From Deltaproteobacteria bacterium (GTDB taxonomy: Bacteria > Desulfobacterota_B > Binatia > UBA9968), in NCBI GenBank assembly GCA_005879255.1, contig VBKY01000036.1, forward strand, positions 1 through 32,596: a stretch of 32,596 nucleotides of DNA, given 5' to 3'. Positions within the stretch are counted from its first letter, which is position 1. Every line of letters begins with the position of its first letter. The notes beneath the pieces were generated by a model. That model was not told where the DNA came from and ran no database searches. It saw nothing but the letters and a program-made list of their open reading frames with translations. The translations under genes were made by a program, and so were the position numbers. Shown here piece after piece: positions 15,295 to 24,119 of the stretch.

Positions 15295-16830
15295 TCACGC
15301 AGCTCCGACGATCGCCTCGCATGCCCGCGCTAACTTCTGATCGGCTGCCGCGAGCGCCTCTCGCTTCGCTTGGATCCACCGCTCGTGCTCGTCCACCGTG
15401 CGATTTTTCCTCTCGATGGCCTCCTTCACGATTTCAGGCGCCGTGCCTCCGAAGATCTTTTTCGCCCGGATGCCCTCCATTGGATCGAGAACCTTTTTCA
15501 AACTCTCCTCTTTGAACTCTATTGCTTTGCCAAGCGCGTCTGTGGCTGCTTGCTTCAGCATGTCGGTGGTCACGTGGTTAGGATTCTTGCCCTGGTCCAA
15601 TGCGGTCCGAACGAGGACACCAACCACCCGATGCCCTTCTCTGAAGGAGAGGCCACTTTCTCGCACCAGAGCATCCGTCAAGTCCGTGCCCTGGGAGAAC
15701 AAACGCCCCACGCTTTGCTGCATCACTTCCTTGTGCAGAATCACCGTCGAGAGTATCCCTTTCATCGACTTCAGCGCGCCGAGAATATCTTTCATCGCTT
15801 CATGGCGGAACGCGTAGGACTGGCTGCCTTTGAGACTTACCTCGCTGGTGTTCCTTTTTGAAAAGTCATGAAAAGTATTAAAGGTTTGATGCGTGGTGAT
15901 GGCCACGAGCTCGGGAAGAGCCAAGCCGACGGGATTCTTTTTCTGAGCCATCATGAAACTGGTGGCGGAAAACTCGTCGTCCAGCTCCATAAAATTAATA
16001 TCCGACGCGCACCATACGTGGAAATCCTCACATAGTCGGTAAACATCGACTGTAAGAATGGACAGCGCGGCGAGGATTTCCAGCTCCCGATCCAGTGATC
16101 GGTGACAGTAAAGCCCATTTTCAATGATACCCTCGTACCCGAGCAACTCCGCAACACGCTCCCGGCTTACCGGGAAACTCGTGGTCATCCCGGCGCCAAT
16201 TTCGGCGGAGCTCATGTTGACTCTTTTGTAGCCATCCATGAGGCGTTCGAAATCAGACTCCATCGCATCGATGAACGAGAGCATGTAGAAGCCGAAAGTC
16301 ATGGGCTGGGCGTGCTGGAGATGGGTATAGCTTGGCATAATCGTGTCAACGTGCTCCGCCGCCAGGTTGAGCGCGGCTCTCCTGAGCGCGATGACCTCAT
16401 CCATTATGTCGAGGAGAGCTTCACGATGAGCCATTCGCTCGGGCACCTTCTGGGCGTCCCCTCTGGTCCTGCCGATGTAAAGCATCCCGCCTACGTTATA
16501 GCCAACTTTATCGATGAGCAGAGCTTCGATATTGGGATAGATACCCTGGAGCTTTGGGTCAAAGTCGATCGATTCAACTCCCAGATCTTCGATTTCTGCG
16601 AGCGCGGTAAGAATCTTCCTAGCCCTTTCTGAATCGACGATCTCTCTTTCAGTCAGCATGACGACGTGCGCCTTGTTGTATTTCATGACGGGATGGAAAA
16701 GATATTTCATCTTTTCGACCAGAGGCGCATAAAAATACTCAACCTGTTCTCGCGCGTAGTCCCCCTTGAGACGCCCCTCGTGCGCTCCCAATCTTGCCGT
16801 TGGTCTGACTTTCTCAGATGGTTTTGCCAT
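15295..16830 (-). CDS. Argininosuccinate-lyase-like C-N lyase, paralogue B
   Basis: A 511-residue superfamily member that aligns with paralogue C almost without gaps up to the signature. It has GMLYIGRTRGD (115-125), YTHLQHAQP (168-176, His170 retained) and TSFMMAQKKNP (290-300) with catalytic Ser291. The Pro of GSSxMPxKxN is Ala295, the Asn of SRND is Gly124, and the Glu after the signature is lost (NPVGLALPE). It is the only one of the three that keeps the His of the THLQ motif. AGAGGA precedes the ATG. Central position in the lyase trio and short spacing argue for co-expression. Because active sites in this superfamily are built from three subunits of a tetramer, mixed oligomers with A and C are conceivable. 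Confidence 0.85.
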   Translation of the reverse strand: MAKPSEKVRPTARLGAHEGRLKGDYAREQVEYFYAPLVEKMKYLFHPVMKYNKAHVVMLTEREIVDSERARKILTALAEIEDLGVESIDFDPKLQGIYPNIEALLIDKVGYNVGGMLYIGRTRGDAQKVPERMAHREALLDIMDEVIALRRAALNLAAEHVDTIMPSYTHLQHAQPMTFGFYMLSFIDAMESDFERLMDGYKRVNMSSAEIGAGMTTSFPVSRERVAELLGYEGIIENGLYCHRSLDRELEILAALSILTVDVYRLCEDFHVWCASDINFMELDDEFSATSFMMAQKKNPVGLALPELVAITTHQTFNTFHDFSKRNTSEVSLKGSQSYAFRHEAMKDILGALKSMKGILSTVILHKEVMQQSVGRLFSQGTDLTDALVRESGLSFREGHRVVGVLVRTALDQGKNPNHVTTDMLKQAATDALGKAIEFKEESLKKVLDPMEGIRAKKIFGGTAPEIVKEAIERKNRTVDEHERWIQAKREALAAADQKLARACEAIVGAA

Positions 16831-16896
16831 ATCGTCCTCTGCAATCTCTTTGCTGCCCAGGCAGCGCCCTAATCAGGTTATTAATATTTACGCCTT

Positions 16897-18399
16897 CTAC
16901 GACAGGAGAGCCCTTTCAGCCTCCGCCATCTTTGTTTCGCCTGCTTTGACTTGTCCTAGTAGTTCTTCGAAGATCTGCTGGTCCGCCAAAAGAGCTTGCC
17001 GGCTCTCTTCAATTTGCTTTTTGACCTGGTCCGGCGCGGGTCCGCCAATAAGGGTTCTCGCTTTGATGCATTCGAGGGGATCAAGCGCTTTCTTGATTTC
17101 TTGCGCGCTCAATCCGATCGGCTTTCCGCTGTATTCGATGGCGGCGCGGTCGACCATTTCGGGCGTCACGTCGTGCTCCCCTTTTCCCTCCTCCATCGAC
17201 TGGCGCACGAGAATCGCGACGATCTGATAAGCGGTCCGCCAGGGCAGTCCCTTTTCACTGACCATCGCGCCGGCGAGATCCGAGGACTGCGCCCAAGCCG
17301 CCGTCGACTGGTGGCGCATGCGATCGCTTTTTACTTTCATGCTCGTCATGATTCCCGACATGGCGCGCAGGGAGCGCGCCGTTAGTTCAAAGCTGAACCC
17401 AACCTCCTTTAGAGAGCCGAGTCCGGATACGTTGCGATACTGCACGATGGCGCCGGTCATCCGGCCGAGAAGCTTGCTGATGTTCTCGGTCACATACATC
17501 AAGCCGTGTGGGTTCTTCTTTTGCGCCATGATGCTGCTGGTGCCGCAATATCGATCGGCGAAATCGATAAAGCCAAACTCGTACGTGTACCAGACCAAAA
17601 GATCGGTCGCGACGCGATCGACGTTCGTCATCAGGATCGACATAGCCGTGAACGCCTCGATGCCAAAATCCATGAAGGCGTACGCGTCCTTGGTGTTCGT
17701 CAGGACCGACGAGAACCCCATCAACTCCGCAGTGCGTCTCCGGTTCAAGAGAAACTCTGAGCCAGTGCCGGCGCCGCATCCCATGGAGCTCACGTTGCAT
17801 CGCCTGAAAGCCTGGGACAGTCTCTCAAAGTCGCGCTCGAGCGCGCGCACAAACCCCATCAGGTAGTGGCCGAAAGTGGTGGTTTGACCATGCTGGAAGC
17901 GCGTGTAGTGCGGCATCACGGTCTCCGCGTGCTCGCTTGCTAGCTTTACGAGCCCCTCGCGAAACTTGAGCACCTCCGCCATCAATTCCAAATAGCCCGA
18001 GCGCACGAGCAGCCGGCCCGATGTGCTTTGCATATCGCCGCTGCTGCGGCCGAGATGAAGCCGCCCGCCGATGCTTTCACCGAGCGTTTCGATCAGATAG
18101 TGTTCCCCTGAATGCATCGCTCCCCCGGTGCGCAGCCGGACTTCCTCAACCCCGTCGCGCTCCATGTCCGTGAGAGATTGAAGCATAATCACCGCATCCT
18201 GTCTCGGAATCAGATTCTCTTCCGCCAGCATGATGAGATGCGCCTTATCAATCAGGTGAAAGTGTCCTAACAGATAGCGATACTCTTCAGGGATACCCGG
18301 CTTGTGCAGCAATACCGCCTCATCGGCGTCTTCCGTGAGTCTTGCGCCCTTCTTGCGATAATGCTCGCCCTTCGCTGTGTTTTCCATTAGCTGCGCCAT
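16897..18399 (-). CDS. Argininosuccinate-lyase-like C-N lyase, paralogue A
   Basis: A 500-residue superfamily member, the first of the trio in transcription order. It has GRLHLGRSSGD (112-122), YTRFQHGQT (165-173, Arg in place of His) and TSSIMAQKKNP (287-297) with catalytic Ser288. MGCGAGTGSEFLLNRRRTAELMGF corresponds to the GAGALAGTGFPIDRE region of argininosuccinate lyase. The Arg-Asn of SRND is Ser-Gly and the Pro of the signature is Ala292. AAGGGAGG precedes the ATG. It follows the DppC-like permease after 160 bases that contain a stem-loop (18522-18542). Argininosuccinate lyase activity for arginine synthesis is unlikely given these changes and the context. Confidence 0.85.
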   Translation of the reverse strand: MAQLMENTAKGEHYRKKGARLTEDADEAVLLHKPGIPEEYRYLLGHFHLIDKAHLIMLAEENLIPRQDAVIMLQSLTDMERDGVEEVRLRTGGAMHSGEHYLIETLGESIGGRLHLGRSSGDMQSTSGRLLVRSGYLELMAEVLKFREGLVKLASEHAETVMPHYTRFQHGQTTTFGHYLMGFVRALERDFERLSQAFRRCNVSSMGCGAGTGSEFLLNRRRTAELMGFSSVLTNTKDAYAFMDFGIEAFTAMSILMTNVDRVATDLLVWYTYEFGFIDFADRYCGTSSIMAQKKNPHGLMYVTENISKLLGRMTGAIVQYRNVSGLGSLKEVGFSFELTARSLRAMSGIMTSMKVKSDRMRHQSTAAWAQSSDLAGAMVSEKGLPWRTAYQIVAILVRQSMEEGKGEHDVTPEMVDRAAIEYSGKPIGLSAQEIKKALDPLECIKARTLIGGPAPDQVKKQIEESRQALLADQQIFEELLGQVKAGETKMAEAERALLS

Positions 18400-18521
18400 A
18401 ACAGCCCTCCCTTGATTAGTGTTTTCGTACTGCTTGGCTTTGATACTCCGCGGATCACACGGCGCGCCTCAGGTCCGCTGGCCATGTCTCGTCGACCCCC
18501 AGTCACTAAGCCTCAACAGCG

Positions 18522-18542
18522 ACCGCCAAAACTTTTGGCGGT
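18522..18542. repeat. Stem-loop between the permease and lyase genes
   Basis: Arms ACCGCCAAAA and TTTTGGCGGT form a perfect 10-bp inverted repeat around one base, in the only large gap (160 bases) between the transporter and lyase halves of the operon. No T-run follows on either strand, so it is more likely an mRNA-stability or attenuation hairpin than a terminator. Confidence 0.5.
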
Positions 18543-18559
18543 AGAAAACGGCGTCTTCT

Positions 18560-19402
18560 TTAACGAGCCAAGTTCGCTTTGGAGCCTCTCAATTTGGGGT
18601 CTAAAAGATCTCTCAATCCATCGCCAAAAAGATTGAAAGCCATAACAATCAGCATGATCATAACTCCCGGGACAATGGCCACCCACGGGCTAGTTCTCAG
18701 GTAAATTCTTCCGTCGGAAATCATCGAACCCCATGTCGGCGTCGGCGGCGCAACACCTAGACCCAGGAAGCTCAGGCTTGCTTCAGTGGTGATAGCTTGG
18801 GCAACCCTGAGGGTGGATAACACCAAAATGCTCGCCAAGGTGTTCGGCAAAATATGTCTTGACATGAGCCGCATGTAACTTGCGCCCAAGGCCGATGCGG
18901 CATCGACAAACACCATCTTCTTAACTGCAAGGACTTCGGCGCGGATCACCCGGGCAAAGCGCGGCGCATTGGAAATACCGACAGCGACCATCAAATTGAA
19001 GATACCGGGTCCTAGCATCGCGACTATCACCAAGGCCAACAACACCGTAGGCAGAACCAACAGGACATCAATGATTCGCATGAGCAGATTGTCGACCGAC
19101 CCGCCAAAGAACCCTGAAACTAAGCCCATCAGGATTCCCAAAGTTGCGCCAATGGATACGGCAACCACCCCCACGGTTAGAGAAATGCGCGCGCCCCAGA
19201 TGATTCGGCTAAGAATGTCGCGACCGTATCCGTCCGTGCCCAACCAATAGGTCTCCCCGGGAGGCTTGAGCCTGAAACGAATATTCTGCGCAAAGGGGTC
19301 GAACGGCGAGAGCCATGCGCTGAAAATCGCCGTCGCCGTAAATATAAAAATAAGAATACATCCGACAAGCATCGCTTTGTTATCAGTGATCTGTCGCAGC
19401 AT
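18560..19402 (-). CDS. DppC-like peptide/nickel-type ABC transporter permease
   Basis: 280 residues from the ATG at 19402 (MLRQITDNKAMLVG), the start typical of DppC/OppC proteins and 13 bases beyond the stop of the DppB-like gene. An alternative upstream start at 19450 would overlap it. Six membrane segments are expected. The GTDGYGRDILSRIIWGARISL motif and the EAA-loop segment EASLSFLGLGVAPPTPTWG (where the ATPase docks) are visible. It forms the inner-membrane channel with the DppB-like partner for a ligand delivered by the family 5 binding protein encoded upstream. No ATPase gene lies in the cluster. Confidence 0.9.
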   Translation of the reverse strand: MLRQITDNKAMLVGCILIFIFTATAIFSAWLSPFDPFAQNIRFRLKPPGETYWLGTDGYGRDILSRIIWGARISLTVGVVAVSIGATLGILMGLVSGFFGGSVDNLLMRIIDVLLVLPTVLLALVIVAMLGPGIFNLMVAVGISNAPRFARVIRAEVLAVKKMVFVDAASALGASYMRLMSRHILPNTLASILVLSTLRVAQAITTEASLSFLGLGVAPPTPTWGSMISDGRIYLRTSPWVAIVPGVMIMLIVMAFNLFGDGLRDLLDPKLRGSKANLAR

Positions 19403-19415
19403 TGCCGTTGCCTGT

Positions 19416-20375
19416 TCAGAGCGCTCGCTTGTAATCGATTCTCGGATCAATAAACTTGTAGATGATATCTGTCGTCATGTTTACCAGCAGGAAACAAAAG
19501 GCGAAAAACATGATCGCGCCCTGAAGCTGCGGGTAGTCGCGCGAATAGATCGATTGGATGATGAGGCTGCCCAGGCCGGGCCTGCTGAAAACCGCTTCGA
19601 TGACAACAGTTCCGCCTAAAGTGTACCCGAGGTCCAACGAAATCACCGTGACAATCGGGATCAGCGCATTCCTGAGCGCGTGCTTATAGATGACAATCTT
19701 TTCCGCCAGTCCTTTGGCGCGCGCCGTGACGATATAATCTTGTCGCAAAATTTCCAGCAGGCCCGAGCGTGTCAAGCGTGAGATTGCCGCCGCATCTCTG
19801 GCGGCTAAGGCAAGCGCCGGCAAAAACAAGTGATGCAATATACTGAGCGGATTCTCCAACTCCCCCGCGCCGACAAGAGGAAACCAGCCGGCGTAGACAG
19901 AGAGAAACAGTAACAGTACTAGCGCCAGCCAAAAACTCGGCATCGATATTCCTAAAAGCGCCACGATGCGCGAGAGGTGGTCGAAAGACGTGTTGTTTCG
20001 CACGGCCGATATCATCCCGAGCGGGATCCCGATCAAGATAGCGAGAACGACAGCGCCCAATGCTAGAAACAACGTGTGCGGAAAAACCCGCAGAATCTCC
20101 GCCAGGACTTCTCGACCCGTCCTCAGGGAAGTGCCAAAGTCTCCGCTCAAAACGCTCGCGACGTAATTTACGTATTGGACATAAAGCGGCTTATCCAGGC
20201 CGAATTGCTGTTTCAGTCGTTCCACGACCTCTGGTGGCGCGTCATAATCGCCCATGAGTGTGCGGATAGGATCGCCCGGCGCTGCATGAATGATCAAAAA
20301 AGCCAGGGTGACCGCTCCGAGAATGGTCGGGATGATCACCAGCACTCTTCTCGAAATGTCTTCTAATTCATCCAT
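19416..20375 (-). CDS. DppB-like peptide/nickel-type ABC transporter permease
   Basis: A 319-residue permease with the DppB/OppB pattern: an N-terminal helix (RRVLVIIPTILGAVTLAFLIIHAAPGDP), a periplasmic segment with LKQQFGLDKPLYVQYVNY, and the C-terminal EAA segment VIEAVFSRPGLGSLIIQSIYSRDYP. It pairs with the DppC-like protein encoded directly downstream. It follows the GntR regulator gene by 27 bases. The imported ligand could be a peptide, an opine or another amino acid conjugate; dipeptide-type importers commonly serve such substrates. Confidence 0.92.
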   Translation of the reverse strand: MDELEDISRRVLVIIPTILGAVTLAFLIIHAAPGDPIRTLMGDYDAPPEVVERLKQQFGLDKPLYVQYVNYVASVLSGDFGTSLRTGREVLAEILRVFPHTLFLALGAVVLAILIGIPLGMISAVRNNTSFDHLSRIVALLGISMPSFWLALVLLLFLSVYAGWFPLVGAGELENPLSILHHLFLPALALAARDAAAISRLTRSGLLEILRQDYIVTARAKGLAEKIVIYKHALRNALIPIVTVISLDLGYTLGGTVVIEAVFSRPGLGSLIIQSIYSRDYPQLQGAIMFFAFCFLLVNMTTDIIYKFIDPRIDYKRAL

Positions 20376-20402
20376 CCGTCACACCCTAGTGCGCCTAAGA
20401 GC

Positions 20403-21140
20403 TTACGCGACATAAAGTCTCGAGGTCTTTTTGCCGTTCTTTGAGTCCGCGCTTCGGTGGTTTTCTTCCCGTTCGCCGGGGTTATCCGCCATTGCGATGG
20501 CTAGATCACTTTTCACGTTTCTAATATGGGTCCGGATTCGGTCCTCAGCCAGGTCCGGATCGCGCGTCGCCAAAGCGTCGATGATCTGCAAGTGTTCCTG
20601 AAAGGATTTGCGCGCGCGACCCGGCAAAACCACCGAACGATGACGCAGCATTTGAATTCGATCCCGGAGCGATTTCATCAGCTGAGAAAGGTGCTGGTTA
20701 CCACTCGCGGAAATTACGGATTCGTGGAACTGACGGTCAACGTCCAAGTAGCCCGTGTATCTATTGCCGGCAGTCTTGCGTATCTCGACTTCCATCTGTC
20801 GCCGTAGCTTTTCCAGGCTCGTCTTGGTGATACGGCTGGTGGCCAAGCGCGCCGCCATGCCCTCCAACGCCTCTCTAATCTCGAGTAACTGAACCATGTC
20901 GCTAAACGAAAGAGTGGCAACAAAGGCTCCGCGCCCCGGAAAGACGGTTACAAGTCCCTCTTGCGCCAAACGATTAAACGCTTCCCTTACTGGAGTCCGG
21001 CTGACGCCCAGTTCTTTAGCTAAACTATCTTCGGTAAGCTTCGCCCCATAAGGAAGCTGGTTGGCAACGATGCGGCTCCTCAACAGGTCGCAGACACGTA
21101 TCGGCAGGTTGACGCGATCAAGCAAGATTTTCTTTTCCAC
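20403..21140 (-). CDS. GntR-family transcriptional regulator, FadR/FCD type
   Basis: A 245-residue regulator. Residues about 10-75 form the winged HTH (LTEDSLAKELGVSRTPVREAFNRLAQEGLVTVFPGRGAFV). Residues about 80-215 form the all-helical FCD effector domain, with the metal-binding set Asp135, His139, His183 and His205. FCD regulators usually bind a carboxylic acid and release DNA. The start is GTG at 21140 (preceded by AAAGG). The gene lies between the binding protein and the permeases, so it should control this operon. A perfect palindrome at 24129-24140 inside the promoter is a likely operator. The last 25 residues are polar and probably disordered. Confidence 0.92.
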   Translation of the reverse strand: MEKKILLDRVNLPIRVCDLLRSRIVANQLPYGAKLTEDSLAKELGVSRTPVREAFNRLAQEGLVTVFPGRGAFVATLSFSDMVQLLEIREALEGMAARLATSRITKTSLEKLRRQMEVEIRKTAGNRYTGYLDVDRQFHESVISASGNQHLSQLMKSLRDRIQMLRHRSVVLPGRARKSFQEHLQIIDALATRDPDLAEDRIRTHIRNVKSDLAIAMADNPGEREENHRSADSKNGKKTSRLYVA

Positions 21141-21172
21141 GTTTGCCTTTGCAAAAGTACTTTTTCAATCGC

Positions 21173-22711
21173 TTACTTCTTTCCTTCGACAGTAACGCCG
21201 TAAAGATTGTAACTAGCCAAGGAGTTGAATGTATAATTCTTGACGTGCGACCGCCACGCGGCAAGAACCGTGCGGTAACTGATCGGCACAAGAGGAGTCT
21301 CCTCCGCCACAATGTCCTGTATGCGATAATAGATATTCTTCCTTTTCTCGCTATTCGGCTCGCGGTTCCCCTGTGCAATCAGACCATCCACTTCTTTGTT
21401 TTTGTAGCAAAAATAGTTTGGATACGGAGCGTTGGCAGAAAGCAAATACGTCGAAAACATAATATCCGGGTCAGGAGGCCGGGAGACACTTCCATACATG
21501 AGCTCGTAGTCGCCTTTCTGCCGGAGCGATTCTACGGTCGCCCGGTCCAGCATGTTGAGCTTTACCCTGATACCCACTTGACGGAGTTGCTCTTGAACCA
21601 TGGGCGCGTAGTGTTTCCACGGCTCCTGGGGATGGTAGAGCAGGCTTGTGTCAAAACCATTCGCGTATCCTGCTTCAGCCAAGAGTTTCTTTGCCCTGTC
21701 GACATTGTATTCGTAAGTCTTGACGCTTGGCTTATGAGCAAAAAATCTGGGATTAAGGAAATTGGCTGCCTTCGGGGCTGCTCCGCCGTAGGCTGCTGCA
21801 ATGAGATCATCTTTGTTGATTGCCAGATGAATCGCCTGACGCACGCGAACGTCGTCAAATGGCTTGCGGCAGTTATTTATCGACAGGAAAGTGACGTTCA
21901 GCTCTGGTTCGACGTCCAGGCTGATTTTTTTCTCTCTTACCTCGCGACTTTTTTTAAGAGAGTCCAGCGGGTCGAGGCTCTGAAATACCACCAGATCGAG
22001 GTCGCCCTTCTCTAGCGCCAATTGAGCCACAGCTTCGTCGTTGATAACCAGGAAAGTGGCTTTCTGCAGCTTCGGCGGAGCAAGAAAATAGTTTTTGTTG
22101 GCAACCAAGATCGTCTTAGAGCCGGGATCCCAGCGCTCGAAAACAAATGGACCCGTGCCGATGGGACTGGAATTATACTTGGCGCCAAGCGACTCTATCG
22201 CCTTCTGGCTCACAATATAGCCGGGCCGGTAATATAGCACCTTGCGTATGAACGACATGTCGGGCGATTTCATGTGAATCTTCACTGCATAGTCATTTAC
22301 GATCTCCACTTCGCGCACGTTGCTAAAATCAGTTCGATAGCGGCTCTTGGCCCGATTATCGATAATTCGATCCAAGCTATACTTCACGTCTCTTGCGGTG
22401 AATTTCCCGTACCCCTTATGCCACTGAACGTTGTCGCGAAGTTGAAAGTTATACGTCAGACCGTCGGGAGAAACACTCCAACTTCTCGCCAAATCAGGCT
22501 CAGGCTCCATCGTTTTGAGATTGTATTTAAGAAGGCCGTTGTAAATGTTCACGGCAATCGTGTAATCGTTTGAGTTCGTGATGAGAGCAGGATCCATGAA
22601 GGAAAAATCAACTTCGTTGCGTACCGTGATTTCCTGAGTCGAAGCAAGCGGAACCTGAATCAACAAGCAAGCCGCAACCAGCATTGATATCGCAAACGAT
22701 CTATTCGCCAT
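21173..22711 (-). CDS. Family 5 extracellular solute-binding protein (peptide/opine type)
   Basis: A 512-residue periplasmic binding protein of the DppA/OppA family with an N-terminal signal peptide (MANRSFAISMLVAACLLIQV, cleavage near STQ-E). Typical blocks are DPALITNSNDYTIAVNIYNGLLKY, LARSWSVSPDGLTYNFQLRDNVQWHKG, KYNSSPIGTGPFVFERWDPGSK and DVRVRQAIHLAINKDDLI. It has no lipobox. It should capture the ligand for the DppB/DppC-like permeases encoded downstream. AAGGAG precedes the ATG. It follows the amidohydrolase after 150 bases that contain a small palindrome, GACAGCTGTC (22742-22751), so an extra promoter there is possible. Confidence 0.92.
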   Translation of the reverse strand: MANRSFAISMLVAACLLIQVPLASTQEITVRNEVDFSFMDPALITNSNDYTIAVNIYNGLLKYNLKTMEPEPDLARSWSVSPDGLTYNFQLRDNVQWHKGYGKFTARDVKYSLDRIIDNRAKSRYRTDFSNVREVEIVNDYAVKIHMKSPDMSFIRKVLYYRPGYIVSQKAIESLGAKYNSSPIGTGPFVFERWDPGSKTILVANKNYFLAPPKLQKATFLVINDEAVAQLALEKGDLDLVVFQSLDPLDSLKKSREVREKKISLDVEPELNVTFLSINNCRKPFDDVRVRQAIHLAINKDDLIAAAYGGAAPKAANFLNPRFFAHKPSVKTYEYNVDRAKKLLAEAGYANGFDTSLLYHPQEPWKHYAPMVQEQLRQVGIRVKLNMLDRATVESLRQKGDYELMYGSVSRPPDPDIMFSTYLLSANAPYPNYFCYKNKEVDGLIAQGNREPNSEKRKNIYYRIQDIVAEETPLVPISYRTVLAAWRSHVKNYTFNSLASYNLYGVTVEGKK

Positions 22712-22861
22712 TGCTAGTTCTCCTTCATAATCAAGACGCGTGACAGCTGTCGCAAAACCACGCAGAACGCGCGTTGCTTAAGACTCCATCAAGAAAATTG
22801 TGTGACTCTGCGGAAATTCCACGAGTCCCACCGGCTCAGATCAACCCGAGGTTCCTTGCCG

Positions 22862-24025
22862 TTAACTGACACTCAGGAGCCTCGGACCAAATAGCTTTAC
22901 CGAATTGTCCCAGAGTATCTTGCGCCTCGCATCCTCCGGGATCGGCTGTGCATCCAGGTCCGGGAGGGCTTTAATCGGTTCCGGCGCGTCTGCGTGCGGG
23001 TAGTCCGTGTTCCAGACGATATTTTCGCCTTTTAGATAATCCACCACATGGGGAAGCGTCTCCTCGTCGCTGTCACAGGCGATATAGCATTGACGCTTGA
23101 AATATTCGCTCGGCAACATTGACAGATGCTCGGGTTTCCCCATGACACTGTTGCGCCCGTGCGAATGTTGGTTCATGCGCCACAGCCAAAAAGGCAGCCA
23201 AGCTGCGTTGGATTCGAGCACGGCCAGCCTGAGCTTGGGAAACCGCTCCAGGATGCCCGTAAAAATGAAATGCCCCAGGGTGGTCATGTTGTCACACGGA
23301 AAACCCAAAGCATGATCGAGCCCCCGCAAAGCGAGCTGGAGTGGGTCGCGTCTATTTCCCTCGAGCTTTCTGAATGGCTGTGAGCGGTACTCTCGATACT
23401 CGCCATGCGCGCTGATGGGAAAGTCCAATTCGCAAGCAAGCTCCCACAACCGATCGTTCTCAGGATCATGCAACCATTTGCCATCCGGAAGGAGCGGGTT
23501 TCGTACCGACACGGCGCCAAGTTCCTGCACCGCTCGGCGCGCTTCCTTGACCATTTCCCCGATGTCGGAGCCTGGAAGGATCGCGACGAACTTCAAACGC
23601 TTGGGATCAACACTACAGTATTCGCGAGCCCAGTTGTTGTAGGCCCGGCACATCGCGGCGCCGAGCTCGAGATCCTTGAGCGCAACTCGGTATGCAAAGT
23701 TGCCGTTGTTGCCCGTCGGAAGAATCACCTGGATGTCCCACCCTAATCGGTCCATGTCCTTGAGGCGAATCTCGGGCGACCACCATTGGCGGAAAGCCTC
23801 CCCGTACTTCTCCTCCATCGCTCGATTCGCGCTCTCAGCCGGGCCCTGCTGGAGCTCCCCTTTCTTAATGATTTTGCCGTCGGGCTCGTAGACCATGCGA
23901 TTACCGTCCATGAAAGCTACCTTGGGAACCCGGTCGCGATACTTGGGTTCCACGTAGCGCTCCCATAAGTACTGCGGCTCATGCATATGAGCGTCGGCGT
24001 CTATAACCTTCATTCCCTTCCACAT
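22862..24025 (-). CDS. Metal-dependent amidohydrolase (amidohydrolase 2, ACMSD-like)
   Basis: A 387-residue TIM-barrel amidohydrolase of the COG2159 type. The N-terminal metal motif is DADAHMHE (residues 9-16, giving Asp11-x-His13-x-His15). Further ligand candidates are the His in FPISAHGEYREY and the Asp in WNTDYPHAD. Members hydrolyse amides or lactones, or decarboxylate (ACMSD, gamma-resorcylate decarboxylase). The gene is first behind the probable promoter and operator at 24120-24148, with a leader of about 95 bases, so it is regulated with the transporter and lyases. GGGAG lies 12 bases before the ATG; a start at the fifth codon is possible. Whether it performs hydrolysis or decarboxylation in this pathway is not visible. 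Confidence 0.87.
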   Translation of the reverse strand: MWKGMKVIDADAHMHEPQYLWERYVEPKYRDRVPKVAFMDGNRMVYEPDGKIIKKGELQQGPAESANRAMEEKYGEAFRQWWSPEIRLKDMDRLGWDIQVILPTGNNGNFAYRVALKDLELGAAMCRAYNNWAREYCSVDPKRLKFVAILPGSDIGEMVKEARRAVQELGAVSVRNPLLPDGKWLHDPENDRLWELACELDFPISAHGEYREYRSQPFRKLEGNRRDPLQLALRGLDHALGFPCDNMTTLGHFIFTGILERFPKLRLAVLESNAAWLPFWLWRMNQHSHGRNSVMGKPEHLSMLPSEYFKRQCYIACDSDEETLPHVVDYLKGENIVWNTDYPHADAPEPIKALPDLDAQPIPEDARRKILWDNSVKLFGPRLLSVS

Positions 24026-24119
24026 ATATTTATTTTCTCCCTTCGCTTACTTCGCTTGTCGGTCTGATAAAAAAATAAAGTGTCGATAGAACAGCGATCA
24101 ATTGCCAAAACCATTTCGG

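Noticed and set aside
13709..18399. Arginine biosynthesis genes (argH)
   Set aside because: Three paralogues with changed SRND, THLQ and post-signature Glu positions, no other arg genes, and a transporter-GntR-fumarase context.
18522..18542. Rho-independent terminator
   Set aside because: Perfect stem but no T-run on either strand; the A/T part is inside the stem, and the downstream lyase genes need the same transcript.
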